A stretch of DNA of 64,000 bases from DASYKS01 sp031404815 (GCA_031404815.1 JANNIH010000054.1:186001-250000); one strand, 5' to 3'. Numbered from the stretch's first letter, positions 1 to 11,903 are shown. Translations and numbers: made by a program. The notes: generated by a model not told the origin, from the letters alone.

Positions 1-1
1 G

Positions 2-3049
<3,048 letters not shown>

Positions 3050-3109
3050 TTGCGAGAGAGAATCTGGGCCGGGTGTCGAATTGACGCTCGGCTTGGCGCT
3101 CGGCAAGCA

Positions 3110-3167
3110 CCCCCTTTCGTTAGGGAGGGTCCCTGAAACCCAGGAACCCTCCACTACCGAAAGGGGG
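3110..3167 (+). promoter_or_regulatory. Long hairpin covering the ribosome binding site of the next gene
   Basis: CCCCCTTTCG at 3110-3119 is perfectly complementary to CGAAAGGGGG at 3158-3167. An inner stem 3124-3135/3141-3152 pairs 11 of 12 positions around a 5-nt loop. The downstream arm contains the AAAGGGGG run that is the only good Shine-Dalgarno candidate for the ATG at 3175. There is no T-run after the stem, so it looks less like an intrinsic terminator than like a structure hiding the ribosome site. A terminator role for the upstream gene cannot be excluded. Confidence 0.6.
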
Positions 3168-3174
3168 CTTCGTT

Positions 3175-4008
3175 ATGTCTCTCCGCCGCGCTGCCGTTTT
3201 TGTGGCTTTGTTCTCTCTGACCGGTGCTGCCTATGCTGTGCCGCCGCTGGTCAAGGAGGGCCGCGCCGTCACCGGGCTCAACCGGCTCCTCGGTGAGCCG
3301 ATCTGGGAGCTTGGGGGTGGCCTTGGTACCTTCGGCTTCTCCATGCTGGGCGGCCAGGACCCCGGCGGCACCGTCGCCCTGCCGCTCACTCCGGCCTCCC
3401 CACCGAGCAGCATCCTCGCGACCGATGTCGATCCCTTCATCCTCACCGCCTTTGGAGTGCCCGCGCCCGACCCGTCGGTCTTGAACGTGCCCTTGCGTCG
3501 GGTTGCCGCGTACACGACGTTCGACGGCGAACGACATCCGTTGCGCGACCAGAATTCCGCCGGGCAGCTCGAGGTCAGCCGGACGGCCAACAGCTACTGG
3601 ATCACTCTCAAGCAGTGGCTCGCCGCTTCGGCGACTGCGCGGTTCGATTGCGACAGCCGGGGAGGCGCAAACGTGGATATTCGATTCAAGCGCCTGATCC
3701 CGCACGGCCTCTACACGATCTGGGGGGTTATGAGCACACCCGGCGGGCCGGCTCCGATCCCTTTGGGTGGCGTGCCGAACGTCGTGGTCGCCGACCCGCG
3801 GGGCAACGCCCGGTTCGAGCGCCGGATCAACTTCTGTCCGCAACAGCTCGCCGCTGGGCAGTCGCCGATGGTGCTGGTCGAGGTGATCTTCCATTCCGAC
3901 GGCGCGGTCTATGCGGGTGTACCCGAGTTGATCCTGGGTGGCTTTCCGCCGGGACTGGTGACGCACGCCCACCTCGACATTCCGGTGAACGCGACGCTCG
4001 TGCCCTGA
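3175..4008 (+). CDS. Secreted protein of unknown function
   Basis: A 277-residue protein with a clear signal peptide: MSLRR, a hydrophobic core, then a likely cleavage after AAYA near residue 21. The mature part has no membrane segment and only two cysteines (FDCDS and NFCPQ), which could form a disulfide. The second half, rich in HGLYTIWGV- and HSDGAVYAG-like beta-strand patterns, looks like an all-beta extracytoplasmic domain. I do not recognise the family. The ATG at 3175 is chosen because a GGGGG-containing ribosome site sits 7 nt upstream, inside a strong hairpin. The next feature is a tRNA on the other strand. Confidence 0.75.
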   Translation: MSLRRAAVFVALFSLTGAAYAVPPLVKEGRAVTGLNRLLGEPIWELGGGLGTFGFSMLGGQDPGGTVALPLTPASPPSSILATDVDPFILTAFGVPAPDPSVLNVPLRRVAAYTTFDGERHPLRDQNSAGQLEVSRTANSYWITLKQWLAASATARFDCDSRGGANVDIRFKRLIPHGLYTIWGVMSTPGGPAPIPLGGVPNVVVADPRGNARFERRINFCPQQLAAGQSPMVLVEVIFHSDGAVYAGVPELILGGFPPGLVTHAHLDIPVNATLVP

Positions 4009-4165
4009 TCTGAAGCGCGGGGCGGCGAGCTTGTGCTCGCCGTCCCGCGAGAGCCAGGAGCCGCCCGCGCCTACGACTGGTGCCAGGCTCGGCCCGAAGG
4101 CGCACCTTTGGCCCAAAAGTCGGCAACTCGAAAATTTCTAGGGAAAACCGAAAATCCGGTGCGCT

Positions 4166-4239
4166 TGGCTGGGAGGCAGGGATTCGAACCCCGATTCTGC
4201 GGGTCAGAGCCGCATGTCCTACCGTTGAACGACCTCCCA
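4166..4239 (-). tRNA. tRNA-Gln (CTG)
   Basis: Read on the minus strand, the acceptor arms TGGGAGG/CCTCCCA pair perfectly, the T-loop GGTTCGAATCC is present, and the anticodon loop CTCTGAC gives anticodon CTG, reading CAG. CCA is encoded at the 3' end (4166-4168) after discriminator G. It lies downstream of the secreted-protein gene and just beyond the 3' end of the M14 peptidase gene. Confidence 0.95.
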
Positions 4240-4280
4240 GCAGGACGGGCGCAGAGGTTAGCCGAAGTTTGCGATCCGGG

Positions 4281-6176
4281 TCAATCCGAAGACCCTGATA
4301 GGGCTCCGTTCCTGCTCACCGCGACCTCTCGCGCAACCGGCACCAGGCCTGCGCGCTCGTCGTAAAACGGGGTCCGGCGATAGAAGAAATCGAGCCGTTC
4401 TGCTGGCGACGCGGCGAAGGCGGCGTCGGTTTCCAGGCGGCGGGCGAACTCGGCACGAAGGGCGGGGTCTAGAGCGAGCATCCGCTCGGCCATTGGCTCC
4501 ATCACGTAGCTCTCCGCGTATTCGGTGCGCTGGAGCACTTCGAGGAAGAAGCCCCAGCGGAAGAACGAGTCGGCCGAGCCGGGATCGAGCAGAAGGATCG
4601 CGAGGTCGCCGAGCGGTTGATCGGTCGGAACCCGCACGCTGCCGGATGGATAGGTCTCGGTGCGCTGCTCGTGGGCCAGCTCGGCCTCAAGCGGAACCCG
4701 CCCTTCGAAGGTCTCCGAGGCGTCTTTCGGCAACTGCGCCTTGATGATCCGGTCCATCTCGACGGCGACCGTTTTGGGCCGTTCGATCCGCTCGAACGCG
4801 ATGCCGTGCAGCGCCAGCCGCTCGATCACTTCGGGCCAGGCCGCGGGAATCCAGTAGGCGGTCGGGCGCCGCGCGGTTGCGGCGGGCGCGGTCAGGCGGA
4901 CCACGGGCAGCTCGACGGTCTCCGGTTTCCCCAGCCACTCAATCCGTGGCCCGCCGGAGATCGCCGAGGTGGAGGTCCGCCAGGTGATGCCGCGGAAGAC
5001 GATCTTTCCCGGCTCTGCCGCGGGTTTCCAACCGAGCGGGAGATCGCTCGGTCGGCGGGCGCGGTCCGCCGCCGTCGCGCGGCGCAATCCCTCGGCGGCA
5101 GGGGGAGAAGTGAGCAGCCGGAGCACGCTTTCGAGCAGCACGCGGGTGCCGAGCACGCGTTGGCGGTACGGTTTGAGCGAGTGGTTCTCGACCAGGATCG
5201 TCGCGAGGTGGCGCGCATCGCCATAGCCGGTCGAGAAGCGGGGCGACGCGGTCCATTCGAAAATCCCCTGGCTCGGATCGCCGCCATCGACGTGCTGCAC
5301 CAAAGGTCCCGGTATGTGCCCGGCGGTCGAGAGGTCGCGGTCGGCCGCGGGGCGGAGCGCCTCGTCGAGCCAGGTCGCGATCGCGGGCGAGCCCGCGTGG
5401 CGGCCGTTCCAGCCATAGGTGATGTCGTACTGATAGTCGGCTCCATCGGTGACGTGGAGATCGAGGTAGAGATCGGGGCGCCAATCGTTCAGCAGGCGCA
5501 CCAGCGCCCGGGTCTCCGGGGCGTCGAGTTTCGCGTAGTCGCGGTTCAGATTCAGGTTGCGCGCCGTGGTCCGCCAGCCCATCTTCTCCGGCCCGCGCTG
5601 GTTGATCCGTCCGAAGTCGGAGGCCCGTTCATGGCCGTCGACGTTCAAAATCGGCACGAACAGGAGGTTGACGCGATCGAGCAGCGGGGCGAGCGAGCCG
5701 CCCGGCAGGGCCAGGTCGCGCAGGAGCATCATGCCGGCGTCTTTGCCGTCGATCTCCCCGGCGTGAATGCCCGCTTGGGCGAGCACGGTCGGCCGACCAT
5801 TCGCGGCGAGGTCGGCGGGGGACTTGGCCCCCTCTTTGGAGACCACCACCAGCCAGAGATCCCTCCCCTCCGGGCTCCGGCCGAACGGAAGCATGCGTAC
5901 CCTGGGGCTCGCCGCCGCGAGCCGTTCGAGCCAGGCGATCGTCTCGGTGTAGCTCGGCGTGGTGCGAAGCCCGCCCGCCTCGCTCGGGGTCACCCAGGGG
6001 TGATCCGCACCGACGGCCAGCGCCTCGCTCGCACCGTTCCAGGAGAGCAAAGGCGGCAGGATCGCCAGCGGCGCGGCCGGCTGCCCGGGAAGAGTCGCCG
6101 GAAACGAACCGATGAGGAGCAGCAAGAGGGCCGAGAGGCCGCCGAGGCGAAAGGAGCCGGAAGGATTCTGTGGCAT
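4281..6176 (-). CDS. M14-family zinc carboxypeptidase, secreted
   Basis: A 631-residue protein beginning with a signal-type segment (basic stretch then LSALLLLLIGSF). The M14 zinc site is visible: H and E in GIHAGEIDGKD (about residue 130), the third ligand in LDLHVTDGADY, and the probable catalytic Glu in TILVENHSLKPYR. It should be an exported metallocarboxypeptidase trimming peptides. The start is set at the ATG at 6176 because this puts the signal peptide at the N-terminus. The frame stays open far upstream on this strand, but that part is antisense to lepA and is not coding. The start is divergent from lepA with 120 bp between them. The long C-terminal domain after the peptidase domain is unassigned. 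Confidence 0.9.
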   Translation of the reverse strand: MPQNPSGSFRLGGLSALLLLLIGSFPATLPGQPAAPLAILPPLLSWNGASEALAVGADHPWVTPSEAGGLRTTPSYTETIAWLERLAAASPRVRMLPFGRSPEGRDLWLVVVSKEGAKSPADLAANGRPTVLAQAGIHAGEIDGKDAGMMLLRDLALPGGSLAPLLDRVNLLFVPILNVDGHERASDFGRINQRGPEKMGWRTTARNLNLNRDYAKLDAPETRALVRLLNDWRPDLYLDLHVTDGADYQYDITYGWNGRHAGSPAIATWLDEALRPAADRDLSTAGHIPGPLVQHVDGGDPSQGIFEWTASPRFSTGYGDARHLATILVENHSLKPYRQRVLGTRVLLESVLRLLTSPPAAEGLRRATAADRARRPSDLPLGWKPAAEPGKIVFRGITWRTSTSAISGGPRIEWLGKPETVELPVVRLTAPAATARRPTAYWIPAAWPEVIERLALHGIAFERIERPKTVAVEMDRIIKAQLPKDASETFEGRVPLEAELAHEQRTETYPSGSVRVPTDQPLGDLAILLLDPGSADSFFRWGFFLEVLQRTEYAESYVMEPMAERMLALDPALRAEFARRLETDAAFAASPAERLDFFYRRTPFYDERAGLVPVAREVAVSRNGALSGSSD

Positions 6177-6296
6177 GGTGCGAAGATTAACCCGGACGCG
6201 CCCCAAAACGCGCCCCAGGTATAGAGACCGGTCTCGGCCGCCCTGGTATGCTCCTCGGCTCGGCGCATTGAATCTGGCGCCAGGAGCCGGAGTCGA

Positions 6297-8096
6297 ATGT
6301 TTCCCCACGAACGCATCCGCAACTTTTCGATCATCGCCCACATCGACCATGGCAAGTCGACGCTCGCCGACCGGATTCTGGAAAAGACCGGGTCGGTCTC
6401 CTCGCGCGACATGGTCGCGCAGCTGCTTGACGACATGGATCTGGAGCGCGAGCGCGGGATCACGATCAAGGCCCGGGCGGTCCGGCTGTTCTGGAAGTCC
6501 GCCGACAGTGGAACCTACCAGTTCAATCTGATCGACACCCCGGGCCACGTCGATTTCGCTTACGAAGTGTCGCGCAGCCTCGCGGCCTGCGAGGGTGCCG
6601 TTTTGGTGGTCGATGCCGTCCAAGGGGTCGAGGCGCAAACGCTCGCGAACGCCTATCTCGCGGTCGATGCCGAACTCGCGATCGTGCCGGTGATCAACAA
6701 GATCGATCTTCCCGCCGCGGATCCGGAGCGGATCAAAGAGCAGATCGAGAACGTGATCGGGATCGACGCCCACGACGCCGTGCTCGCCTCGGCCAAAGCG
6801 GGGATCGGCATCGAAGACGTGCTCGAACGGGTCGTGCGCGACATTCCGGCGCCCACGGGCAAGCCGGAGGGACCGCTCAAGGCGCTGCTGTTCGATTCCT
6901 GGTACGACCCCTACCGCGGTGTCGCCTGCATGATCCGGGTGATCGACGGCACGTTGAAACGGGGCGAGAAGATTCAGTTGATGGCGAGCAAGCGGGTCTA
7001 CGCGGTCGACGAGATGGGGATCTTCAGCCCAAAGGCAGCGGCGGTCACTTCGCTTTCGGTGGGCGAGGTCGGCTTCTTCTATGCCGGAATCAAGGATCTG
7101 ATTCAGGCGCAGATCGGCGACACGGTCACCCACTCCGAGCGCCCGACCGCCGAGGCGTTCCCCGGCTTCCAAGAGGTGAAGCCGGTGGTCTTCGCCGGTC
7201 TCTATCCCGTCTCGGCCGACGACTACGAAGGCCTGCGCGATGCGGTCGATAAGCTACGCTTGAACGACGCCTCGTTCAGCTTCGAGCCGGAGAGCTCCGG
7301 CGCGCTCGGGTTCGGGTTCCGCTGCGGCTTCCTCGGCCTGCTCCACATGGAAATCATCCAGTCGCGGCTGGAGCGGGAGTTCGACCTCGACCTGATCACC
7401 ACCGCGCCGGGGGTGCGCTACCGGGCGAAGACCACCGACGGCAAGGAGTTCGAGGTCGACAGCCCGGCCAAACTGCCCGACCCGAGCAAGCTCGATTACC
7501 TGGAAGAGCCGTACATCCAGTCGACGATCGTTTCGCGCGCCGAGTACGTGGGCGCAATCCTCCAGCTCGCCGAAGATCGCCGCGGCGAGCAGAAGAGCCT
7601 CCAGTACCTGTCGACCGACCGGGTGTTGATCCAGTACGACTTCCCGCTCGGCGAGGTGATCCTCGATTTCTACGACCGCTTGAAGTCCTGCTCGCGGGGC
7701 TACGCGAGCTTCGACTACCAGTTGACCGGCTACCGCCGAAGCGACCTGGTCAAGCTCGACGTGTTGGTCAACGGCGAGACGGTCGATGCGCTCTCGCTGA
7801 TCATCCACCGCGAGAAGGCCTACCCCCGAGGTCGCCAGCTGATCGAGAAGATGAAGGAGTTGATCCCCCGACAGATGTTCGAGGTCGTTCTCCAGGCCGC
7901 CATCGGCTCCCGAGTCATCTCGCGAGAGACCGTGCGCGCGATCTCGAAAAACGTCATCGCGAAGTGCTACGGCGGCGACATCTCCAGAAAGCGCAAGCTG
8001 ATCGAGAAGCAGAAGGAAGGCAAAAAGCGCATGAAGCGCGTCGGCCGGGTGGATATCCCCCAGGAGGCGTTTCTGGCGGTGCTGCGGATGGATTGA
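6297..8096 (+). CDS. lepA: Elongation factor 4 (LepA), back-translocating GTPase
   Basis: A 599-residue translational GTPase of the usual LepA length. G1 is AHIDHGKST, G2 lies in the RGITIKA stretch, G3 is DTPGHVDF and G4 is NKIDLP. The LepA-specific C-terminal domain ends with the basic stretch KRKLIEKQKEGKKRMK. It binds the ribosome and acts on stalled or mistranslocated complexes. AGGAG at 6282-6286 serves the ATG at 6297. The gene converges with rsgA, another ribosome-associated GTPase. Confidence 0.98.
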   Translation: MFPHERIRNFSIIAHIDHGKSTLADRILEKTGSVSSRDMVAQLLDDMDLERERGITIKARAVRLFWKSADSGTYQFNLIDTPGHVDFAYEVSRSLAACEGAVLVVDAVQGVEAQTLANAYLAVDAELAIVPVINKIDLPAADPERIKEQIENVIGIDAHDAVLASAKAGIGIEDVLERVVRDIPAPTGKPEGPLKALLFDSWYDPYRGVACMIRVIDGTLKRGEKIQLMASKRVYAVDEMGIFSPKAAAVTSLSVGEVGFFYAGIKDLIQAQIGDTVTHSERPTAEAFPGFQEVKPVVFAGLYPVSADDYEGLRDAVDKLRLNDASFSFEPESSGALGFGFRCGFLGLLHMEIIQSRLEREFDLDLITTAPGVRYRAKTTDGKEFEVDSPAKLPDPSKLDYLEEPYIQSTIVSRAEYVGAILQLAEDRRGEQKSLQYLSTDRVLIQYDFPLGEVILDFYDRLKSCSRGYASFDYQLTGYRRSDLVKLDVLVNGETVDALSLIIHREKAYPRGRQLIEKMKELIPRQMFEVVLQAAIGSRVISRETVRAISKNVIAKCYGGDISRKRKLIEKQKEGKKRMKRVGRVDIPQEAFLAVLRMD

Positions 8097-8131
8097 GGGG
8101 TGTCACATCAAGGTGACGCTTGCCACGATTT

Positions 8132-8171
8132 GCCTTGAAATCCTAACGGTGGTGTTTACGATTTTCAAGGC
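8132..8171. terminator. Inverted repeat between convergent lepA and rsgA
   Basis: GCCTTGAAA at 8132-8140 is the exact reverse complement of TTTCAAGGC at 8163-8171, separated by 22 nt. A smaller hairpin GTCAC/GTGAC lies at about 8102-8115. The position between two convergent 3' ends suggests a shared transcription end. There is no strong T-run, so the terminator label is inference. Confidence 0.4.
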
Positions 8172-8181
8172 GTTGGGTCAG

Positions 8182-9246
8182 TCAGTATTTCCGCTTGTGG
8201 ATCTCCCGCAGCGACTTTTCGATCGCCTTGACCTTCCCTTTGTCTTTCCGCCGGGCGAGGGCGTCGGATCGGGTGCGGAGGCTCTCGGCTTCCTTCTGGA
8301 GCTTCCTCCAACCTTCGAGCCGCTCGGGAGAGAGCTCCCCCCGCTCCGCCGCTTCGCGGACAGCGCAGCCGGGCTCGCTCTCGTGGGCGCAGTCGCCGAA
8401 CGCGCAGGAGAGCGCCAGTTCCTTGATGTCGGAAAACGCGGTGCCTGTTCCCTCTTCGGCATCCCAGAGCTGGATCTCGCGCATACCCGGGGTGTCGATC
8501 ACCAGGGCGCCGCTCGGTGCGAAGAAGATCTCGCGGTGGGTCGTGGTATGACGCCCGCGGTCGTCCCCTTCGCGAACTTCCAAGGTGCGTTGGGTGTCTT
8601 GGCCCAGCAGCCGGTTGATGAGAGTTGATTTTCCGACCCCTGAGGAGCCGAGGAGCGCCACGGTCACTCCCCGGGCGAGGTAGGGCGAGATCGCGTCGAC
8701 TCCGTCGCCCTGTTTCGCGGAGAGCAGGTGGGCCGGTGCACCGAAAGCGATGCCCTCGACCTCGGCGAGCCGGGCTTCCGGATCGTCACAGAGATCCGCC
8801 TTGTTGAGCAGAAGAACCGGCTGCGCGCCGCTTTCCCATGCGGCGGCCAGGTAGCGCTCGACCCGGCGGAGGTTCCAATCGTTGTCGAGCCCGCAGAGCA
8901 GGAAAATGACGTCGACGTTCGCCGCCACCACCTGATCCTCGGTGCGACGGCCGGCCGCCTTGCGAGAAAACGCGCTCTTGCGCGGCAGCACCGCCTGGAT
9001 CCTTCCCTGCTTGCCGCCGGGCGGCACTTGGATCGCCACCCAATCACCTACCGTCGGCAGCTCGCCCGCGCTCTCTGCGTCGTGGCGCATGCGGCCGGAG
9101 CTGGTCGCGAGAACATCGCCGCGCTCGGTCGCCACGACCAACATGCCGCGCTGGGCGATCACCCGGCCGGGCAGGTATCCCTTGGCCTCGTATTCCGCGA
9201 AGGTTGCGGCATGCGCCGGGGTCCAGCCGAGATCTTCGATCGTCAT
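8182..9246 (-). CDS. rsgA: Ribosome small-subunit-dependent GTPase A (RsgA/YjeQ)
   Basis: The circularly permuted GTPase order is clear: an N-terminal OB-fold (to about residue 95), G4 NKAD, then G1 GSSGVGKST and G3 DTPGMRE. A C-terminal zinc knuckle has Cys, Cys, His and Cys in SCAFGDCAHESEPGC. RsgA checks late maturation of the 30S subunit and releases RbfA. The ATG at 9246 is preferred; an adjacent upstream TTG at 9249 is also in frame. The basic tail (RRKDKGKVKAIEKS) is normal for the family. It converges on lepA. Confidence 0.97.
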   Translation of the reverse strand: MTIEDLGWTPAHAATFAEYEAKGYLPGRVIAQRGMLVVATERGDVLATSSGRMRHDAESAGELPTVGDWVAIQVPPGGKQGRIQAVLPRKSAFSRKAAGRRTEDQVVAANVDVIFLLCGLDNDWNLRRVERYLAAAWESGAQPVLLLNKADLCDDPEARLAEVEGIAFGAPAHLLSAKQGDGVDAISPYLARGVTVALLGSSGVGKSTLINRLLGQDTQRTLEVREGDDRGRHTTTHREIFFAPSGALVIDTPGMREIQLWDAEEGTGTAFSDIKELALSCAFGDCAHESEPGCAVREAAERGELSPERLEGWRKLQKEAESLRTRSDALARRKDKGKVKAIEKSLREIHKRKY

Positions 9247-9354
9247 CAAGGGGATTCTGCGCGTAAACCGGGTGCGAGGTCGAGCGCCGGACCCGAGAAA
9301 GAGCGAGAGGCTGCGGATTCACCGAGCCCTCGCGTGTACCCCCTTCTGGTTTTG

Positions 9355-9408
9355 CCTCCCTACCCCGCGGGGTACGCCGCTCTACCCCGAGGGAGGGGGT
9401 TCTCGGGG
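9355..9408 (+). promoter_or_regulatory. Mutually exclusive hairpins upstream of the cytochrome c gene
   Basis: CCTCCCT (9355-9361) pairs with AGGGAGG (9390-9396), while CCCCGAG (9385-9391) pairs with CTCGGGG (9402-9408). The two stems share bases 9390-9391 and so cannot form together. A 14-nt perfect palindrome, TACCCCGCGGGGTA, lies at 9361-9374. The block sits about 60 nt upstream of the ATG at 9469. An attenuator or protein-binding role is possible but unproven. Confidence 0.35.
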
Positions 9409-9468
9409 CCATCGATCTCTATCCTTCGAGCCAGAGATCCGATGCCTCGAACCCTGAGAGGAACCCCT

Positions 9469-9909
9469 ATGACCTGTTCCCCGCTCACCTTGATCGCCTC
9501 GCTTGTTTCGATCGTCGCGGTTCCGGTGCTGTTGGCCGCCGCAACCGTTCTTCCCGGCGAACCGGAAGAGCCCACTTCGGTCCATGTCGCGCGGGGAAAA
9601 GTGGCGTTCCGGATCTACTGTCGAAGCTGCCACGGCGCCGAAGCCCAAGGGAATGGCCCGCTCGCTCAGGAACTCCGAACCCGGCCGTCTGATCTATCGC
9701 GCCTGAGGGCGAAGGACGGCTCGTTCCCGCGGGATGAGATCGCCTCCAAAATCGACGGTCGGCTGCTGGTCAATTCTCATGGTCCCTCCGACATGCCGGT
9801 CTGGGGCTATTCGTTCCAGATCGCGGGCAGCGACTCGGCGCAAGACGAGGAGGTCCGCAAGAAGATCGAGGACCTGGTCGCCTTCCTCGAGACCCTACAA
9901 GTGAAGTAA
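9469..9909 (+). CDS. Exported single-haem cytochrome c
   Basis: A 146-residue protein with an N-terminal hydrophobic export signal (LTLIASLVSIVAVPVLLAAA) and one haem motif, CRSCH, near residue 51. A methionine in SDMPVWGY is the likely second axial ligand. This is the size and layout of a small periplasmic class I cytochrome c that shuttles electrons to a terminal oxidase or reductase. GAGAGGA at 9456-9462 supports the ATG at 9469; the in-frame ATG at 9442 has no such site. It stands alone between rsgA (divergent) and dusB, so its partner is not visible. Confidence 0.9.
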   Translation: MTCSPLTLIASLVSIVAVPVLLAAATVLPGEPEEPTSVHVARGKVAFRIYCRSCHGAEAQGNGPLAQELRTRPSDLSRLRAKDGSFPRDEIASKIDGRLLVNSHGPSDMPVWGYSFQIAGSDSAQDEEVRKKIEDLVAFLETLQVK

Positions 9910-9987
9910 GCGTGGGACCGGCGTGGCGCGCGCCACAGAATCCCGCCGGTTAGGAGATCTTCCGGTCGGACGGGTAAAATCGACCCT

Positions 9988-10977
9988 GTGTCAGCATCGA
10001 TCCTTCTCGGCAACGTTCGCGTCGACCCGCCGCTCTGGCTCGCACCCATGGCAGGGGTCACCGACCGCGATTTTCGGTTGATCGTCCGGCGGATCGGCGG
10101 CGTGGGCGTCGTATCGATGGAGTTCGTCTCGTCCAAGGCGATCGTCAACGGCAACCCGCGGACGCGCGAGCTGATGTATTTCAGCGAAGAAGAGCGGCCG
10201 CTCGCGATTCAGATCTATGGCTCGGATGCAGCCACCATGCGCGATGCGGCGCTGGTCGTCGAGGAGCTCGGCGCCGATATCTGCGACATCAACATGGGCT
10301 GCCCCGCCAACAAGGTGCTCAAGGGTTGCGCCGGCGCGGCGTTGATGGGGGATCTCGCGCTCGCCGAAGAGATCGTCTCCTCGGTTCGCAAAGCGATTTC
10401 GATCCCCTTGACGGTCAAATTTCGACTCGGGCTCGATGATGCGCGCCAGAGCTACCTCGACCTCGGTCGGATGTGCGAGGCCAACGGGGTCGTCGCGGTC
10501 GCCATGCACGCGCGGACCGCCCGGCAGATGTTCTCCGGCGAAGCCGATTGGACCCATCTCGCGAAGCTCAAAGAGACGCTTTCGATCCCGGTGATCGGCA
10601 ACGGCGACGTGACCGAGCCGGAGGACGCCCTCCGCATGATGGCCGAGACCGGCTGTGACGGCGTGATGGTCGGTCGCGGAGCGACGAAGAACCCCTGGCT
10701 CTTTCGCCAGATCGCGGCTCGGATGACCGGGGGTCGCTTCCACGAGCCGACGCTTTCCGAACGGCGCGACCTGATTCTCGGGCACTTCCGCATGGTGGCG
10801 GAGCGCGAAGGGGGCACCTGGGCGCTCCACAAGCTGCGCAAGTTTACCGGCTGGTACACCCATGGCTTGCCGAACGGCCGCAGGCTTCGGCAGGAGATCA
10901 ATCAGCTCCCCGACGTGCCTAGCTTTCTGGCCGCGGTCGAGGATTTCTTCGCCGAGATGTTCGAAGAGGCGGCCTAA
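9988..10977 (+). CDS. dusB: tRNA-dihydrouridine synthase
   Basis: A 329-residue FMN-dependent Dus enzyme. The sequence shows LAPMAGVTDRDFR at the N-terminus, the signature DINMGCPANKVLKGCAGAAL with its catalytic Cys, and the FMN phosphate-binding region GNGDVTEPEDALRMM followed by GVMVGRGATKNPW. It reduces uridines in the tRNA D-loop. DusB is the closest bacterial subfamily by eye, but the subtype is not certain. The start is the GTG at 9988. The gene is followed 8 bp later by a small membrane-protein gene, probably co-transcribed. Confidence 0.93.
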   Translation: MSASILLGNVRVDPPLWLAPMAGVTDRDFRLIVRRIGGVGVVSMEFVSSKAIVNGNPRTRELMYFSEEERPLAIQIYGSDAATMRDAALVVEELGADICDINMGCPANKVLKGCAGAALMGDLALAEEIVSSVRKAISIPLTVKFRLGLDDARQSYLDLGRMCEANGVVAVAMHARTARQMFSGEADWTHLAKLKETLSIPVIGNGDVTEPEDALRMMAETGCDGVMVGRGATKNPWLFRQIAARMTGGRFHEPTLSERRDLILGHFRMVAEREGGTWALHKLRKFTGWYTHGLPNGRRLRQEINQLPDVPSFLAAVEDFFAEMFEEAA

Positions 10978-10985
10978 GCCCTCAA

Positions 10986-11453
10986 ATGAGCGAATCTGTG
11001 GAGGACGGCTCTCTTACGCTCGACAGCTCGCTTGAGGACGCGTTCGTGCGGATCGAGCAGGCGGCGGATGAGTGGGGGGCGGAGTACGAGCGCGAAGGGA
11101 ATCGCGCTCGGTTGGTGTTGCCGGTTCGCGCCGGGTTGCGGCAAGGCTTCGTCGAGGCGGAAGTCTTGGTCGAAGAGATTTCGGGCGGTGCGCGGCTGAC
11201 CCTCGTCAAACGTGGCGAACAGTGGCGGCTTCAGGGCTCAGCCGTCGTTGTACTCCTCGCTTCGGCAGCCGGCGGAGTGGTCGCCTCGCTCTGGCCCTTC
11301 TTTCCGGAACTCATACCGCTGGCCCCATTTGGCGCGATCCTGGCGCTCTCGGGTTGGTTTCTGGTGATCTCGCGCCTGCGAACCTCGCGCGCCACCGACT
11401 TTCTGCGCACCGTCGAGCTGCTCGCCGCCAAGAGCGGGGGGAACGCCCACTGA
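10986..11453 (+). CDS. Small membrane protein of unknown function
   Basis: A 155-residue protein starting 8 bp after dusB. The first 80 residues are soluble and mixed alpha/beta (LEDAFVRIEQAADEW, then strands around ARLVLPVRAGL and ARLTLVKRG). Two hydrophobic segments follow at about residues 82-104 and 108-126, then a short basic tail. It resembles many SRPBCC-like or DUF-type domains fused to a two-helix anchor, but I do not recognise a family. The coding pattern and tight spacing to dusB support a real gene. Confidence 0.65.
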   Translation: MSESVEDGSLTLDSSLEDAFVRIEQAADEWGAEYEREGNRARLVLPVRAGLRQGFVEAEVLVEEISGGARLTLVKRGEQWRLQGSAVVVLLASAAGGVVASLWPFFPELIPLAPFGAILALSGWFLVISRLRTSRATDFLRTVELLAAKSGGNAH

Positions 11454-11498
11454 ATCGTTCGGGAATCCGCGGGAGGCCTGCATCTGTTATCCTAATCA

Positions 11499-11517
11499 GC
11501 CGCCGCTCGTTGGCGGC
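11499..11517 (+). terminator. Short GC hairpin ahead of tmRNA
   Basis: GCCGCC (11499-11504) pairs with GGCGGC (11512-11517) around a 7-nt loop, followed by AGGGTTCTTT. It lies between the end of the small membrane-protein gene and the tmRNA gene, so it may end the dusB transcript. The T-run is poor. Confidence 0.3.
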
Positions 11518-11559
11518 AGGGTTCTTTGCCAAGGGAAGAAAGCAGTAAACCGTGAAACT

Positions 11560-11903
11560 GGGGGCGTACCGGTTTCGACGGGGGACAAAGCGGTGCGGGG
11601 GTTGCGTGTCGAGGTCGACTCGTAAAATCGATTTTTTAACTGCGAACGATAACTTCGCTCTCGCGGCCTAAACGGCTGTGACGCCAACAGGGGGGCTCTG
11701 ACCCGCAGCGCCCCTCACGGCGCCGATAATGCGGGTCAATGGGCTCGGAGGCCTCGCGACGAGTCCAGATACTAGCGAGGATAACTGCCGCGCGCGGCGC
11801 CTTCACTCGAAGCGCGGCGGTGAAAAAGAAGTGAGGGCTACGCACGTAGATGCCACCGCGACGCGTTCTTCGGACGTGGGTTCGACTCCCACCGCCTCCA
11901 CCA
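11560..11903 (+). ncRNA. ssrA: Transfer-messenger RNA (tmRNA)
   Basis: The 5' end GGGGGCG pairs with CGCCTCC before the 3' ACCA end at 11900-11903, forming the tRNA-like acceptor stem. A T-arm GTGGGTTCGACTCCCAC lies just upstream of it. The tag reading frame at 11642-11671 encodes ANDNFALAA followed by TAA, the usual tmRNA tag form. The 344-nt length is normal for a one-piece tmRNA. It rescues stalled ribosomes together with SmpB, whose gene is not in the window. A toxin-antitoxin pair lies 34 bp beyond the 3' end on the opposite strand. Confidence 0.97.

Noticed and set aside
4617..6224. Plus-strand frame of 535 codons
   Set aside because: Antisense to the M14 peptidase, arginine/proline-rich shadow of a GC-rich gene.
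6177..7172. Long N-terminal extension of the M14 peptidase frame on the minus strand
   Set aside because: It lies antisense to lepA; the ATG at 6176 followed by a signal peptide is the natural start.
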